NCBI GenBank assembly: GCA_038881895.1
Contig: JAVZOV010000002.1
Span: forward strand, 252,397 to 316,396
Source: Thermoprotei archaeon
Lineage (GTDB): Archaea; Thermoproteota; Thermoprotei; Gearchaeales; WAQG01
DNA: 64,000 bases
Direction of reading: 5' to 3'
The translations under genes and the position numbers were made by a program. Below the pieces are notes generated by a model. That model was not told where the DNA came from. It ran no database searches and saw nothing but the letters and a program-made list of their open reading frames with translations. Of the stretch, positions 35,621 to 44,487 are shown piece after piece (the stretch's first letter is position 1; each line of letters opens with the position of its first letter).

Positions 35621-36492
35621 AAAATAGTAATTTAAAAACAGAGCTTGAAAGCATCAGAAATGAGTGGTTTAAAGCTGATAACGAAGTAAAATCATTGTTA
35701 GAAAAACGAGAGCAATTAATTAGACGAAACAGGGAACTCAAATTATTACTTAAAGAATTACGTGATCAGCTAAAAAATGAGCGAAATACTATGGACGAGT
35801 TGAGAAAAGAATTAGAACAGTTTAAGAATGAAAAAAATTATTTGTGGCGTGAACGAGCTGAAGCTTTGAACAATCTTAAAGAATTATCTAGACGTGTTAT
35901 TGAAGATGAAGAAAGATTACGTAAAAAGCTTGAACGACTAGAGTGGTATCATCAAACAACACCGTTAAGTGCTAAGGAAGAGGATGAGATCATAAAAAAG
36001 ATTATAGATGTTGAAAAGAAACTTTTAATCTATAACAAAATGATGCAGATTAAAAAGAGGAGTACTGAAGCTGACGAGAAACTTAATGAAGTAATCAAGA
36101 AGAGAGAAGAGATCGTCTCAAAACTTGAAGAGACAAGAGAAAAAATTAATAACTTAAGATCCGCAATAGATGAAATGATGAAAGAAATGCAGCAAAATGG
36201 AATAGCAATAAAGGAAATTATGAAAAACATTATAGAAACTGCACAGAGAGCGTATGAACTCAAAAGTAGATACTTTGAACTTTCAAATAAATTACGAGAA
36301 GAACAGTTTCACAGAAGAAGTTCTTCTGAAAATGAAAAGCGCCAAAAACTTGAAAAAATAGAGAACGAAATATTTGAACAAGCATTAGAAAAGTTAAAAA
36401 AAGGTATGAAACTTGACTTCTACGAATATTCCATATTAGTTAAACGTGGCATATTAAATCAAGAAGAAGGCAGCGAGAATACAGGTAAATAA
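35608..36492 (+). CDS. Long coiled-coil protein (COG1340-like)
   Basis: 294 residues, almost entirely heptad-patterned charged helix from residue 5 to about 250 (for example LLEKREQLIRRNRELKLLL, ELEQFKNEKNYLWRERAEAL), with a break at WYHQTTPLSAKEEDEII. A C-terminal KGMKLDFYEYSILVKRGIL element follows. Similar archaeal proteins are widespread but of unknown function. AGGAGGTG precedes the ATG, and the gene overlaps the acyl-CoA synthetase beta gene, so it is cotranscribed with that cluster. Confidence 0.85.
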   Translation: MSNIENSNLKTELESIRNEWFKADNEVKSLLEKREQLIRRNRELKLLLKELRDQLKNERNTMDELRKELEQFKNEKNYLWRERAEALNNLKELSRRVIEDEERLRKKLERLEWYHQTTPLSAKEEDEIIKKIIDVEKKLLIYNKMMQIKKRSTEADEKLNEVIKKREEIVSKLEETREKINNLRSAIDEMMKEMQQNGIAIKEIMKNIIETAQRAYELKSRYFELSNKLREEQFHRRSSSENEKRQKLEKIENEIFEQALEKLKKGMKLDFYEYSILVKRGILNQEEGSENTGK

Positions 36493-36654
36493 AATTTTTA
36501 ACTTATTTAAGAATAATTTCTGAATCAATAATATTTATATCTTTCCTTATTCGAAATTACAGAATTTTTAAATGAAAGGTAGACAAACAGCTTGGTAAGA
36601 TTTTAGAACAAAATTCTTAAATTAGACTTTGTAGAAAAATAATCTAGAGAAAAG

Positions 36655-37809
36655 TTGTCTGAAGTAAAGGGCCCGTACAAAGGAAGGATACTAGTACTTT
36701 GTGTTGATAGAGATGATGATCTAGGCATGAATACTGGTATAAAGACGCCAGTAATGGGGCGCGAATCAAATTTGAATGCTGCAATTAATTTTGCTATAGT
36801 ATCACCTGAGGATTCTGATGTGAATACTATGTTTTCTGCAATAAAACTTTATGATAGATTGGTTGGAATCCTAGGTAAAGAAAACTGTGAAATTGCTTGT
36901 ATAACAGGACTTCCTGAGGAAGGAATCGAAGCTGATATTAAAATAGGCAAAGAGTTAGATGAGATATTGAGAGTATTCAGGGCTGATGGTGTGATATTAG
37001 TGAGTGATGGTGTGTCTGATGAAAGTGTTGTACCGATAATTACATCAAAAGTACCAATAATCTCAGTGCACAGAGTTATTGTTCAGCAATCTCAAAGTGT
37101 AGAGGAAATATATACTATAATTACTAGATATATAAAGAGGTTAGCTGAAGATCCTGATGCAAGAAAAATACTGTTAGGTATTCCAAGCATAATAATAATT
37201 TTGTACAGTATCTTTTATGCAGCTGGTTTTGTTAATTATTTCTGGGTTATAGCGGGATTTATTATTGGAGCTGTAGGATTAGTTAAAGCTTTTCGAATTG
37301 ATAAAGCATTATATGAGAGCTGGGAAAATGCTCATACTATAGTTGTTTCAGCAGCATTAAGTCTTATTCTTATAGTGACTGGTTTCTATATTGGTTTTCT
37401 GGGAATAACAACTTATCTATCACATGTAGGAAGTCAAAACATATCAAACACAGTATTAGTTGGAATATTTATTACAGAACGGCTAGGTCAACCATTTTCT
37501 TCAAGTGATTTGGTAATAGCCGGGCTCATAATTTTAATGCTAGGAAGATTTATTACAAAGTTTATTAAACATGCTCCTGGTGTTATGCATGGTGCATGGC
37601 ATGAGGTTGTAAGTATCTCATTTCTAATAACATTGAAATTTGTTGTTGATACTTTGGGCGAAATATTAACTAAAGGAACTATACTTCCATCAGAAATTCT
37701 TATACCAGTTATCTTAAATAGAGTTGCACTAAGTTTCACAATAACAGTATTATTAACTATATTGTTCATGTCTTATGAACGTGTTCAGCGCATTAGAGTT
37801 TCCTCATAG
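36655..37809 (+). CDS. DUF373-family membrane protein
   Basis: 384 residues from TTG 36655. A soluble N-terminal domain of about 165 residues (ILVLCVDRDDDLGMNTGIKTP, then NTMFSAIKLYDRL and the segment ending VILVSDGVSDE) is followed by about six transmembrane helices from SIIIILYSIFYAAGF onward. This is the DUF373 architecture conserved across archaea; biochemical function is unknown. It is preceded by 160 A/T-rich bases without other features. Confidence 0.88.
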   Translation: MSEVKGPYKGRILVLCVDRDDDLGMNTGIKTPVMGRESNLNAAINFAIVSPEDSDVNTMFSAIKLYDRLVGILGKENCEIACITGLPEEGIEADIKIGKELDEILRVFRADGVILVSDGVSDESVVPIITSKVPIISVHRVIVQQSQSVEEIYTIITRYIKRLAEDPDARKILLGIPSIIIILYSIFYAAGFVNYFWVIAGFIIGAVGLVKAFRIDKALYESWENAHTIVVSAALSLILIVTGFYIGFLGITTYLSHVGSQNISNTVLVGIFITERLGQPFSSSDLVIAGLIILMLGRFITKFIKHAPGVMHGAWHEVVSISFLITLKFVVDTLGEILTKGTILPSEILIPVILNRVALSFTITVLLTILFMSYERVQRIRVSS

Positions 37810-37831
37810 GATGGCATATAAGAAAAAATTA

Positions 37832-38923
37832 TTAATAGAGATCACGGGGGAATCGTGAAAGTAGTTGGTAACCATTTTTAGTTACTAAAACATCTTCTTC
37901 TATACGTATTCCTCCAAATCCGGAAATGTAAATGCCTGGTTCAATAGTTACAACATTATATTCGTCAATAATATCATCGCTTGTTGAGCTTAATGTTGGA
38001 TACTCGTGTACAGCCAAACCAATGCCGTGCCCAAGTCCATGTGTAAAGTATTCACCGTAACCTTTCATTTCTATGACTTGCCTAGCGGCTTTATCAATTT
38101 CTGAGGCTTTTACGTTTGGTGAGACAACTTTAAGTGCTTGCTCGATTGCATCAGTAATAATCTGATGTAACTCTATTTCTTTTTCGTTTGGCTTCCCAAC
38201 TATAAATGTTCTTGTTAAATCTGCGCAGTATCCATCTACACGAGCGCCTAAATCTACTACAACCAATTCTCCATCTCTTAGAATCTTGTTAGATGATGAG
38301 CCGTGTGGATACGCTGCTCTTGCTCCTGAAGCTACTATTGGTATAAAGGCTACCCATTCCGCACCACTGTTAATCATTTCTGAAACGACTGCATTCATTA
38401 TCTCAACCTCTTTGATACCCCCCATAATCATATCCTTTGCAACGTTTAATGCTTGTTCTGTGATAGTAGTTGCTCTTATTATGCTCTCCAATTCTAATAG
38501 ATCTTTTTTAGATCTTATATAAGCTATCGTAGTGGAGACATCCTTTGTATTAACTCCTTCATTACTGGTAAGACGCTGTAACATTGTATACGAAATTTTA
38601 GATCCCTCAATTCCGAGCGTCTTCACATTTTTTGTCCTAACATATGATGAAATTTCACTAAAGGCTGAAACATTACGTGATACCTCTATAACATCGCCTA
38701 ATATTGCTTCATCTTTTGCTTGATTAATTTCTAACTTTGGAGCAAAAATACTCACAGTACCATCGCTACCGATAAATGTATAAAGAGAACGTTCACTGCT
38801 TACTAACTTTAAACCTGTAAAATATTGAACAGATGCAGGATCTATTAAAAGAACACCATCAATTGAATTCTTATTCATTTCCGTTATTATTTTTTCAACT
38901 CGTTTTCTATAGTAAATTTTCAT
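37832..38923 (-). CDS. pepQ: Xaa-Pro peptidase (M24 family)
   Basis: About 363 residues: creatinase-like N-terminal domain, then the pita-bread catalytic domain. The dinuclear metal ligands are all visible: Asp in VVDLGARVDGY, Asp in ADLTRTF, His in GHGIGLAVHE, Glu in VTIEPGIYI and Glu in GIRIEEDVLV. It releases or cleaves residues next to proline. ATG 38923 was preferred to an upstream TTG (38932). It converges with the DUF373 gene. Confidence 0.92.
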   Translation of the reverse strand: MKIYYRKRVEKIITEMNKNSIDGVLLIDPASVQYFTGLKLVSSERSLYTFIGSDGTVSIFAPKLEINQAKDEAILGDVIEVSRNVSAFSEISSYVRTKNVKTLGIEGSKISYTMLQRLTSNEGVNTKDVSTTIAYIRSKKDLLELESIIRATTITEQALNVAKDMIMGGIKEVEIMNAVVSEMINSGAEWVAFIPIVASGARAAYPHGSSSNKILRDGELVVVDLGARVDGYCADLTRTFIVGKPNEKEIELHQIITDAIEQALKVVSPNVKASEIDKAARQVIEMKGYGEYFTHGLGHGIGLAVHEYPTLSSTSDDIIDEYNVVTIEPGIYISGFGGIRIEEDVLVTKNGYQLLSRFPRDLY

Positions 38924-39202
38924 ATTTACCAACCAGTTTGTTGATATAAATTCTAAGTATTAAATATAACTAAATTTTGCAAAATGGATTCTCAGAAAAC
39001 TTAGATTCAGTTCTGGAATTGATAATAGATTTAAGAACGCTGTAACCCGTGAGGTAACATATACAAAGAAGTAATCTTAAATATTTTTAGGTTTGATGAG
39101 TTAGATCACGTGTTTTAAGTTTATCAACAATTTTCACGTAAAAATTAGATAAATATCTTATGATGAAGTATTATGTGATGATCTTTTCTCTAAAACATAA
39201 AG

Positions 39203-39210
39203 TTTATATT
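39203..39210 (+). promoter_or_regulatory. TATA box of the S8e operon
   Basis: TTTATATT lies about 30 bases before the S8e ATG (39240), implying transcription starts only a few bases before the start codon, a nearly leaderless message. It serves the rps8e-srp19 pair. The rest of the 38.93-39.24 kb gap shows nothing else. Confidence 0.5.
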
Positions 39211-39239
39211 ATATCTTAAGATTTTAACTAAGAGAATCC

Positions 39240-39632
39240 ATGGGTGTTTGGCACTCAAACGATTTAGTCAAACCAAGTGGTGGAAGAAAGAGTTCAAGTA
39301 GAAAAAGAAGACGCTATGAATCTGGCAGTCCACCTATCGAAACTATTTTAGGCAAAGAAGCAGAGCTTATCAAAAGTAGGGGTATGGGTAGAAATTATAA
39401 ATTTAAGCTTAAGGTCGCAGAATCAATAAACGTGTCTGACACAGAAACAGGTAAAACTGTTAAAGAAAAAATAATAGGGTTCGTGAGTAATCCATCATCA
39501 ACTGATTATAATAGACGAGGTGTGATAACCAAAGGAAGTATTGTGAAGACTAAACTGGGGCTTGTGAAAGTTACCTCAAGACCTGGACGGCATGGTATAC
39601 TAAATGGTATTCTCATTAAACAGTCTGAGTGA
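39240..39632 (+). CDS. rps8e: Small ribosomal subunit protein S8e
   Basis: 130 residues. The basic N-terminus with PSGGRKSSSRKRRRYESG, and the later GNEAEL-like segment (LGKEAELIKSRGMGRNYKFKL) and GVITKGSIVKTKLG, are the S8e signature. It belongs to the archaeal/eukaryotic set of 30S proteins. The SRP19 gene follows after one base (TGA-A-ATG). Confidence 0.96.
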   Translation: MGVWHSNDLVKPSGGRKSSSRKRRRYESGSPPIETILGKEAELIKSRGMGRNYKFKLKVAESINVSDTETGKTVKEKIIGFVSNPSSTDYNRRGVITKGSIVKTKLGLVKVTSRPGRHGILNGILIKQSE

Positions 39633-39633
39633 A

Positions 39634-39945
39634 ATGACAAAAAGAGATTATATAATATTATGGCCATCGTATTTTGATTTAAGTAAAACAAGAAATAGTG
39701 GGCGTAGGTTACCAAAAAGATACTGTGTTGATAAACCAAGCTTAGGTGAACTTGAAGAGGCGGTTAAATTACTTGGACTTGAAGTAACTGTTGAAAAAGA
39801 TCATGCATATCCTAGATCATGGTGGGAAAGTGGCAGAATTATTGTAAAGAAGAACAGTAATCTGAAAAAATCTGAAATATTAAAATTGGTAGCATCGAAC
39901 TTAATTAAGATACGACAAAAAAGATCAGCTAGCAAAAGCTCATGA
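39634..39945 (+). CDS. srp19: Signal recognition particle 19 kDa protein
   Basis: 103 residues. IILWPSYFDLSKTRNSGRRLPKRYCVDKPSLGEL is the typical SRP19 RNA-binding start, followed by the conserved AYPRSWWESGRI. It binds helices 6 and 8 of 7S RNA and allows SRP54 to join. ATG 39634 directly follows the S8e stop. Basic tail RQKRSASKSS. Confidence 0.94.
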   Translation: MTKRDYIILWPSYFDLSKTRNSGRRLPKRYCVDKPSLGELEEAVKLLGLEVTVEKDHAYPRSWWESGRIIVKKNSNLKKSEILKLVASNLIKIRQKRSASKSS

Positions 39946-40094
39946 ATATTAGAATTTTAATTTTATGAGGACAACAATAATGATGTTTTAATGGTTTTCT
40001 GCTAGTAAAACGGTTTTTGTAGAAAATGTTAAGGTTTAATACTTAGTTTTTATATAACTAATAATTAGTGAGATTTCAATTAGAGGTGTAAGAG

Positions 40095-40352
40095 ATGAAA
40101 AAGCTTGGCAGAGTATTGCGTGTTACAAAAACCGGACATGTAATAGTTGAATCGGAGGATCACGATATCCCGTATCAGAGCCTTGAGGTATTTGACGACA
40201 AACTTAAAGTCATTGGGAAAATTTATGATATTATTGGGCCAGTCAATTCTCCTTTCATATCAATTAAGTTAAACCCTAATTATAGAAACCCTGAAAAAAT
40301 TATAGATAAGTATGTATACATAATCTCGTTGCCGTCGAGGAGATCAAAATGA
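40095..40352 (+). CDS. gar1: H/ACA RNP protein Gar1
   Basis: 85 residues with the Gar1 six-stranded barrel: LGRVLRVTKTGHVIVES, VFDDKLKVIGKIYDIIGPVNSPFISIKLN. It is part of the archaeal pseudouridine-guiding H/ACA particle, in contact with Cbf5. AGAGGTG precedes the ATG; the stop overlaps the TFB start by 4 bases, the common archaeal Gar1-TFB gene pair. Confidence 0.93.
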   Translation: MKKLGRVLRVTKTGHVIVESEDHDIPYQSLEVFDDKLKVIGKIYDIIGPVNSPFISIKLNPNYRNPEKIIDKYVYIISLPSRRSK

Positions 40353-41269
40353 ACACCTCTCAAGACACATGTCCAACTTGTGGAAGCAAAAATATAATAC
40401 GGGATGAAAAAGGACAATTAACATGTCATGATTGCGGAACTGTGATTGATTCAAGAATCACAGTAGTAAATTATAAGATAGTTGAGGACCAATTAAGCGG
40501 TGAGGGTCGTGGACCACCTAGAAATATAATGTATCCATCATCAATTTCTGATACTGTTTTCAGTTTAGATAATAAGTATGTTGAAAATCGAAGGATTTCT
40601 CTAAAAATGATGAGAGGCATTCAAAGACTTCGTACACTTCAATCAAAAATGCAATTGATGAGAAGGCACGAACGACATTTATCAAGAGTACTAAATGAAA
40701 TACAAACAATTGTGAACCAGTTAAAACTTTCGCGTCAAGTTGAGGAGAATGCATCGTATATTTATCGTGAATATATGAAAAAGAAAGGTTCATCAAAAAG
40801 TAGGAGTATACGTGGTGCTGCAGCCGCAGCAGTTTTTATAGCATCTCGGTTAGCTGAGAATCCGGTCACTATAGAAGAATTGTCAAAAAGCATTCGCGTA
40901 TCTAAGCGTGATATTAATAAATGTTATAAAATCTTACTACCTGTAATTTTTGAGCGCAGGCCAGATCTTATCAGTAAACTTCATGGTTCTCCAGAACATC
41001 ATGTTTCACAAATAGTTTCTCGTCTTAATTTACCTATCGAAGTTCAAGCTAAAGCAAATGAGATCCTTAAAAATGCAAATAAAGTGAGCATAATGTCTGG
41101 TAAAGAGCCACGGGGATTAGCCGCAGCAGCAGTATATATCGCTAGCATACTGACAAATAATAAAAGGACGCAACATGAAATAGCAGAAGCAGCCCGTATT
41201 ACAGAAGTTACTATCAGAAATCGTTATAAAGAGCTAATGAGCGCGTTAGATATAAAGTATTCAATGTGA
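40349..41269 (+). CDS. tfb: Transcription initiation factor B
   Basis: A 306-residue TFIIB homologue. Zinc ribbon CPTCGSKN to CHDCGTV at residues 8-30, a B-reader/linker (GEGRGPPRNIMYPSS), then two cyclin repeats (RSIRGAAAAAVFIASRLAENPVT and EPRGLAAAAVYIASILTNN). A helix-turn-helix near the end binds BRE. It recruits RNA polymerase with TBP. It is coupled to gar1 upstream and to the TFE-beta-like gene 1 base downstream. Confidence 0.95.
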   Translation: MNTSQDTCPTCGSKNIIRDEKGQLTCHDCGTVIDSRITVVNYKIVEDQLSGEGRGPPRNIMYPSSISDTVFSLDNKYVENRRISLKMMRGIQRLRTLQSKMQLMRRHERHLSRVLNEIQTIVNQLKLSRQVEENASYIYREYMKKKGSSKSRSIRGAAAAAVFIASRLAENPVTIEELSKSIRVSKRDINKCYKILLPVIFERRPDLISKLHGSPEHHVSQIVSRLNLPIEVQAKANEILKNANKVSIMSGKEPRGLAAAAVYIASILTNNKRTQHEIAEAARITEVTIRNRYKELMSALDIKYSM

Positions 41270-41270
41270 A

Positions 41271-41687
41271 GTGAGAAGTGTGAGCGAGAAAAAAGCACCA
41301 AGTATTGAGGAATTGGTGGAAAAAGCTATAGAACTAATAAAAAGCTCAGAAAATAGTACGATGGTTCAAAGCGAATTATGGAAACGATTAGGAATTGATA
41401 GTAAACGTGGATCACGGCTCGTCCAACGTCTTCTGCTTGAAAATAGGATAACAAGAAGTAGCATTGTAATAAAAGGTCATAAAACGTTTGTTTTAACACC
41501 CGTAAAACGAGAAGTAAGAATAGTACCATTCGATACTTTAGCAAATGTACCGTGTTTTACTTGTCCAGAATTAAGCAGATGCGAGCCAGGTTATTTTGTA
41601 AATCCGTTTGATTGTCTTCTTATTGGAGGATGGCTTGATAAATCGGCTAAAGAAGAGCAAAAAGAGGCAAAAGAACGTCAGGGTTAG
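41271..41687 (+). CDS. TFE-beta/RPC34-like winged-helix Fe-S protein
   Basis: 138 residues: a winged helix (QSELWKRLGIDSKRGSRLVQRLLLENRITRSSIVIKG) followed by a four-Cys motif, Cys95, Cys98, Cys104 and Cys115 (CFTC, RCEPGYFVNPFDC). This arrangement matches archaeal TFE-beta, the hRPC39/Rpc34 homologue with a 4Fe-4S cluster that works with TFE-alpha in open-complex formation. It lies right after TFB, which supports the call. The GTG start is 1 base after the TFB stop. Confidence 0.8.
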   Translation: MRSVSEKKAPSIEELVEKAIELIKSSENSTMVQSELWKRLGIDSKRGSRLVQRLLLENRITRSSIVIKGHKTFVLTPVKREVRIVPFDTLANVPCFTCPELSRCEPGYFVNPFDCLLIGGWLDKSAKEEQKEAKERQG

Positions 41688-41691
41688 AACA

Positions 41692-42285
41692 ATGAAGATA
41701 GAACGGAAAGATAGTTATTATTGGATGGCAAAGCGTGAAGGTTTTAGATCTAGAGCAGCATATAAATTACTGCAGATAAATAAACGTTTTCACGTTATGA
41801 AAACAGGAGATAAAGTCATCGATCTTGGTGCTGCGCCAGGAGGATGGTCACAAGTTGCTAGATTAATTGTGGGTGAGTCTGGGTTTGTTCTATCAATAGA
41901 CATTAGCGATTTTGAACCATTGCCTTATGAAAATGTAAAGATTTTAGGTTTGGATATAACTGATGAAGATGCCCCTAACCAAATACTTAAAATACTTAAA
42001 AATAAAGCAGATGTAGTCCTATGTGATGCAGCACCTAAAGTTTCAGGAATTTGGGATCTTGATCATCAACGTCAATTGAGACTAGCTGAAGCCGCTTTAC
42101 GAATTGCATATAATGTACTTAGGAATAACGGAAATTTCGTAACAAAAATTTTTGAAGGATCAGAGTCGAAACAGATTATTGAGAAGGCAAAGAAATTTTT
42201 TAAACAAGTATATCTTCATAGACCGCCCGCAACAAGATCACGTAGTTCTGAAATATATTTAATTTGCAAGGGATTTCGTGGATGA
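41692..42285 (+). CDS. FtsJ/RrmJ-family RNA 2'-O-methyltransferase
   Basis: 197 residues from ATG 41692. KREGFRSRAAYKLLQI has the first catalytic Lys, VIDLGAAPGGWSQVA is motif I, VLCDAAPKVSG has the catalytic Asp, and FVTKIFEGSE has the second Lys. The last Glu lies in SRSSEIYLICKG. This K-D-K-E enzyme methylates ribose in 23S rRNA (U2552) or tRNA; which of the two cannot be told. It follows the TFE-beta-like gene after 4 bases and completes the gar1-tfb run. Confidence 0.92.
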   Translation: MKIERKDSYYWMAKREGFRSRAAYKLLQINKRFHVMKTGDKVIDLGAAPGGWSQVARLIVGESGFVLSIDISDFEPLPYENVKILGLDITDEDAPNQILKILKNKADVVLCDAAPKVSGIWDLDHQRQLRLAEAALRIAYNVLRNNGNFVTKIFEGSESKQIIEKAKKFFKQVYLHRPPATRSRSSEIYLICKGFRG

Positions 42286-42391
42286 ACTGAGAAGAAACAA
42301 ATATAAAGTTAACATTTTTCATAAATACTATTTAAAGGCAGCAGACATATGATAGAAATTTAGCAGTTTGTGAGTTATGTACAGGAATAGG

Positions 42392-43531
42392 TTAAGCAAT
42401 TCCTTTAATGATTTCTAGCAATTTTAAAAATGGGGCATCGGTTTTTATACCTTTTGGATGAAAGTGTGTACGTGATACTCTAAACCCACTTTCGATAAGA
42501 CGTCTCATTACCGTTTCTACTGAAATTGATGAAATTTTATGTTTTTTTGCCATGGAATCTAATTGGTAATATGTTGGTGGCATGCAAGCTTCATTAGCTA
42601 GTGTGTTAACAAGTTTTTCTTCGTGTGAAGATAATTTATAATTTGATTTGTTAATGATTTCTGCAACATTTTTAATGAAATCTGCATTACCTAGCGGCCC
42701 AAGCCATAAGATACCTGCATATTCTAATTGAGAACCGCAATGGGGACAGTTCGAAAGAAGTGACGACACGATACTTTTTTTTGGAATTCTCCATAAACAA
42801 TTGCGACAATATGATATGTAACCTAAATTTGAAAGGCTTTCATCTAGAGCACTTGGTTTCATATGTAATCTTATGAATATCCTTATATAATGGCGTGTTG
42901 CATGACTTAAAAGTGGTTCTATACCAAAACCATAGATTGCTGATATTCTAATAAGATAACCAAGTATGATACGTACTGCTGTTTCATGACAAAATTCATT
43001 TTTGAGCGGTATTGATTGATATCTTCTTAGACATGATTTGCCATGAACACCACATAGAGGTGCTACATCAGTGTGTGATACTCCTAATAATCCACCATTT
43101 TTAATCGCTTTTATTGCAGCATGAACAAATCTTATTGGAGAGCCAAAAGGATCCAGATCTATTACATCAAATCTTTTACCCTTTACACCATAATTAGATA
43201 ATAAAATATTTGCATCAGTGTTAAAGACTTCTACTTTATCTTCAACATGTAATCTTTTAACATTCTCCTTAATATTTGCATATGCCTCTTTAGATATATC
43301 ATTTAGGCATAGCTTATCTACACCATCAGTCTCTATTAAATATCTTAATCCTCTAATACCTGTCGCAGCAAGAGGTTCACATATTCTTAGTTTTTTACCA
43401 ACCAAATTATAATACGCTTTAATAACACCTACTGATATATCTCTTGACAACTCCATGAACTTATTATAAAATACTCTAGGAAATACTACTATGCTTATTT
43501 TACCTTCATTTACTATACTATACTCGCTCAT
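42392..43531 (-). CDS. trm1: tRNA (guanine26-N2)-dimethyltransferase Trm1
   Basis: 379 residues. The SAM site is KLRICEPLAATGIRGLRYLIE, the catalytic motif is DVIDLDPFGSPIRFVHAAI, and LGVSHTDVAPLCGVHGKSCLRRY is characteristic of Trm1. A zinc finger lies in CRNCLWRIP and NCPHCGSQL, and GPLGNADFI is near residue 295. It makes m2,2G26 in tRNA. It converges on the FtsJ gene and is a single transcript. Confidence 0.95.
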   Translation of the reverse strand: MSEYSIVNEGKISIVVFPRVFYNKFMELSRDISVGVIKAYYNLVGKKLRICEPLAATGIRGLRYLIETDGVDKLCLNDISKEAYANIKENVKRLHVEDKVEVFNTDANILLSNYGVKGKRFDVIDLDPFGSPIRFVHAAIKAIKNGGLLGVSHTDVAPLCGVHGKSCLRRYQSIPLKNEFCHETAVRIILGYLIRISAIYGFGIEPLLSHATRHYIRIFIRLHMKPSALDESLSNLGYISYCRNCLWRIPKKSIVSSLLSNCPHCGSQLEYAGILWLGPLGNADFIKNVAEIINKSNYKLSSHEEKLVNTLANEACMPPTYYQLDSMAKKHKISSISVETVMRRLIESGFRVSRTHFHPKGIKTDAPFLKLLEIIKGIA

Positions 43532-43659
43532 AACGATCTTTAGCAGTTACGGTTTTTAAATAACTAACACCTAGTAATATTTTTCTAAGAATTACAGAAA
43601 TTTAGCAAAAGAGTTTGAAATTTTGAACTGACGTTTAAATATAAATTCTTAAAGTCTCA

Positions 43660-43830
43660 ATCATCCCCTTCTCTAGAATAGCAGACTGGTAGCACAATCC
43701 TGACCTCTAATATGGAACGGAATGAGATGGGATCCTAAAAGAGCGATGAATTGTAGACCGATGAACATCTCAGAAGCAAGAATCTCCCGACTTCAACTGT
43801 GGAGAGTGTTAGAATTAATTACTGTAGCAT
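43660..43830. other. GC-rich, structured-looking intergenic insert
   Basis: In the 385-base gap between trm1 and the NTPase gene, about 170 bases are clearly richer in GC than the flanks and carry no reading frame. They contain two GATGA motifs 17 bases apart and a short hairpin TCTCC...GGAGA (around 43786-43809) after GAAGCAAGAATC. That resembles the right end/guide-RNA scaffold of IS200/IS605-like tnpB elements. No tnpB remains. A small RNA gene or an element relic are both possible. Confidence 0.35.
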
Positions 43831-43944
43831 TTTTCAGGCACTTTTTATAATCTTTAACATAAAGATCTTCAAGTGCAGAGATAGTTGTAGGTAATTTTAT
43901 CCTAAAATCTTAATATATTGCTTTATTTTAATAGCTATGTGGGA

Positions 43945-44487
43945 ATGTACTATTTTCTTACTGGAGCTCCTGGAATTGGGAAGACTACAGTTATAGTGAA
44001 AATAGTAAATCTACTAAAAGAACAACGTGTGAGAGTGGGAGGAATTATAACGAGAGAAATGCGAAGAGGCCCCGTTCGTATTGGATTTGAAGTTGAGGAC
44101 ATTATGAATGGCAATAAAGGAATTTTGGCGATCTCTACTGAGAATGAAGAGCCTCGTATAGGAAAATATCATGTCAGGGTAGAGGAGTTTGAGGACATAA
44201 GTATAGGAGCGATAGAAAATGCTATGATGAATGCAGATGTGATAGTGTGTGATGAAATAGGTCCTATGGAATTATTGTCAGATAAGTTTGTTAAACTTAT
44301 TGAGCACGTGTTAGAAACTGATAAAAATGTTATTGGTACTGTACATTGGAAAGCAAGGCATCCATTGGTTAATAAAATTCGGAATGTTGGAAAGGTAATA
44401 GAAGTCACATATTATAATAGGAATGAAATACCTAATATTATAGTTAAAGATATAATTAATGCTGTGCGAGGTGTTAACGATGAATAA
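43945..44487 (+). CDS. THEP1-like nucleoside triphosphatase
   Basis: About 180 residues. P-loop TGAPGIGKTT at residues 5-14, Walker B VIVCDEIGPMELLS, and GTVHWKARHPLVNKI: the THEP1/NTPase pattern. The human and archaeal enzymes hydrolyse NTPs slowly, and their physiological role is unclear. The start is ATG 43945 or GTG 43939 (a TTG at 43918 is in frame). It overlaps the AMP phosphorylase start by 8 bases, so it shares an operon with nucleotide salvage. Confidence 0.9.
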   Translation: MYYFLTGAPGIGKTTVIVKIVNLLKEQRVRVGGIITREMRRGPVRIGFEVEDIMNGNKGILAISTENEEPRIGKYHVRVEEFEDISIGAIENAMMNADVIVCDEIGPMELLSDKFVKLIEHVLETDKNVIGTVHWKARHPLVNKIRNVGKVIEVTYYNRNEIPNIIVKDIINAVRGVNDE

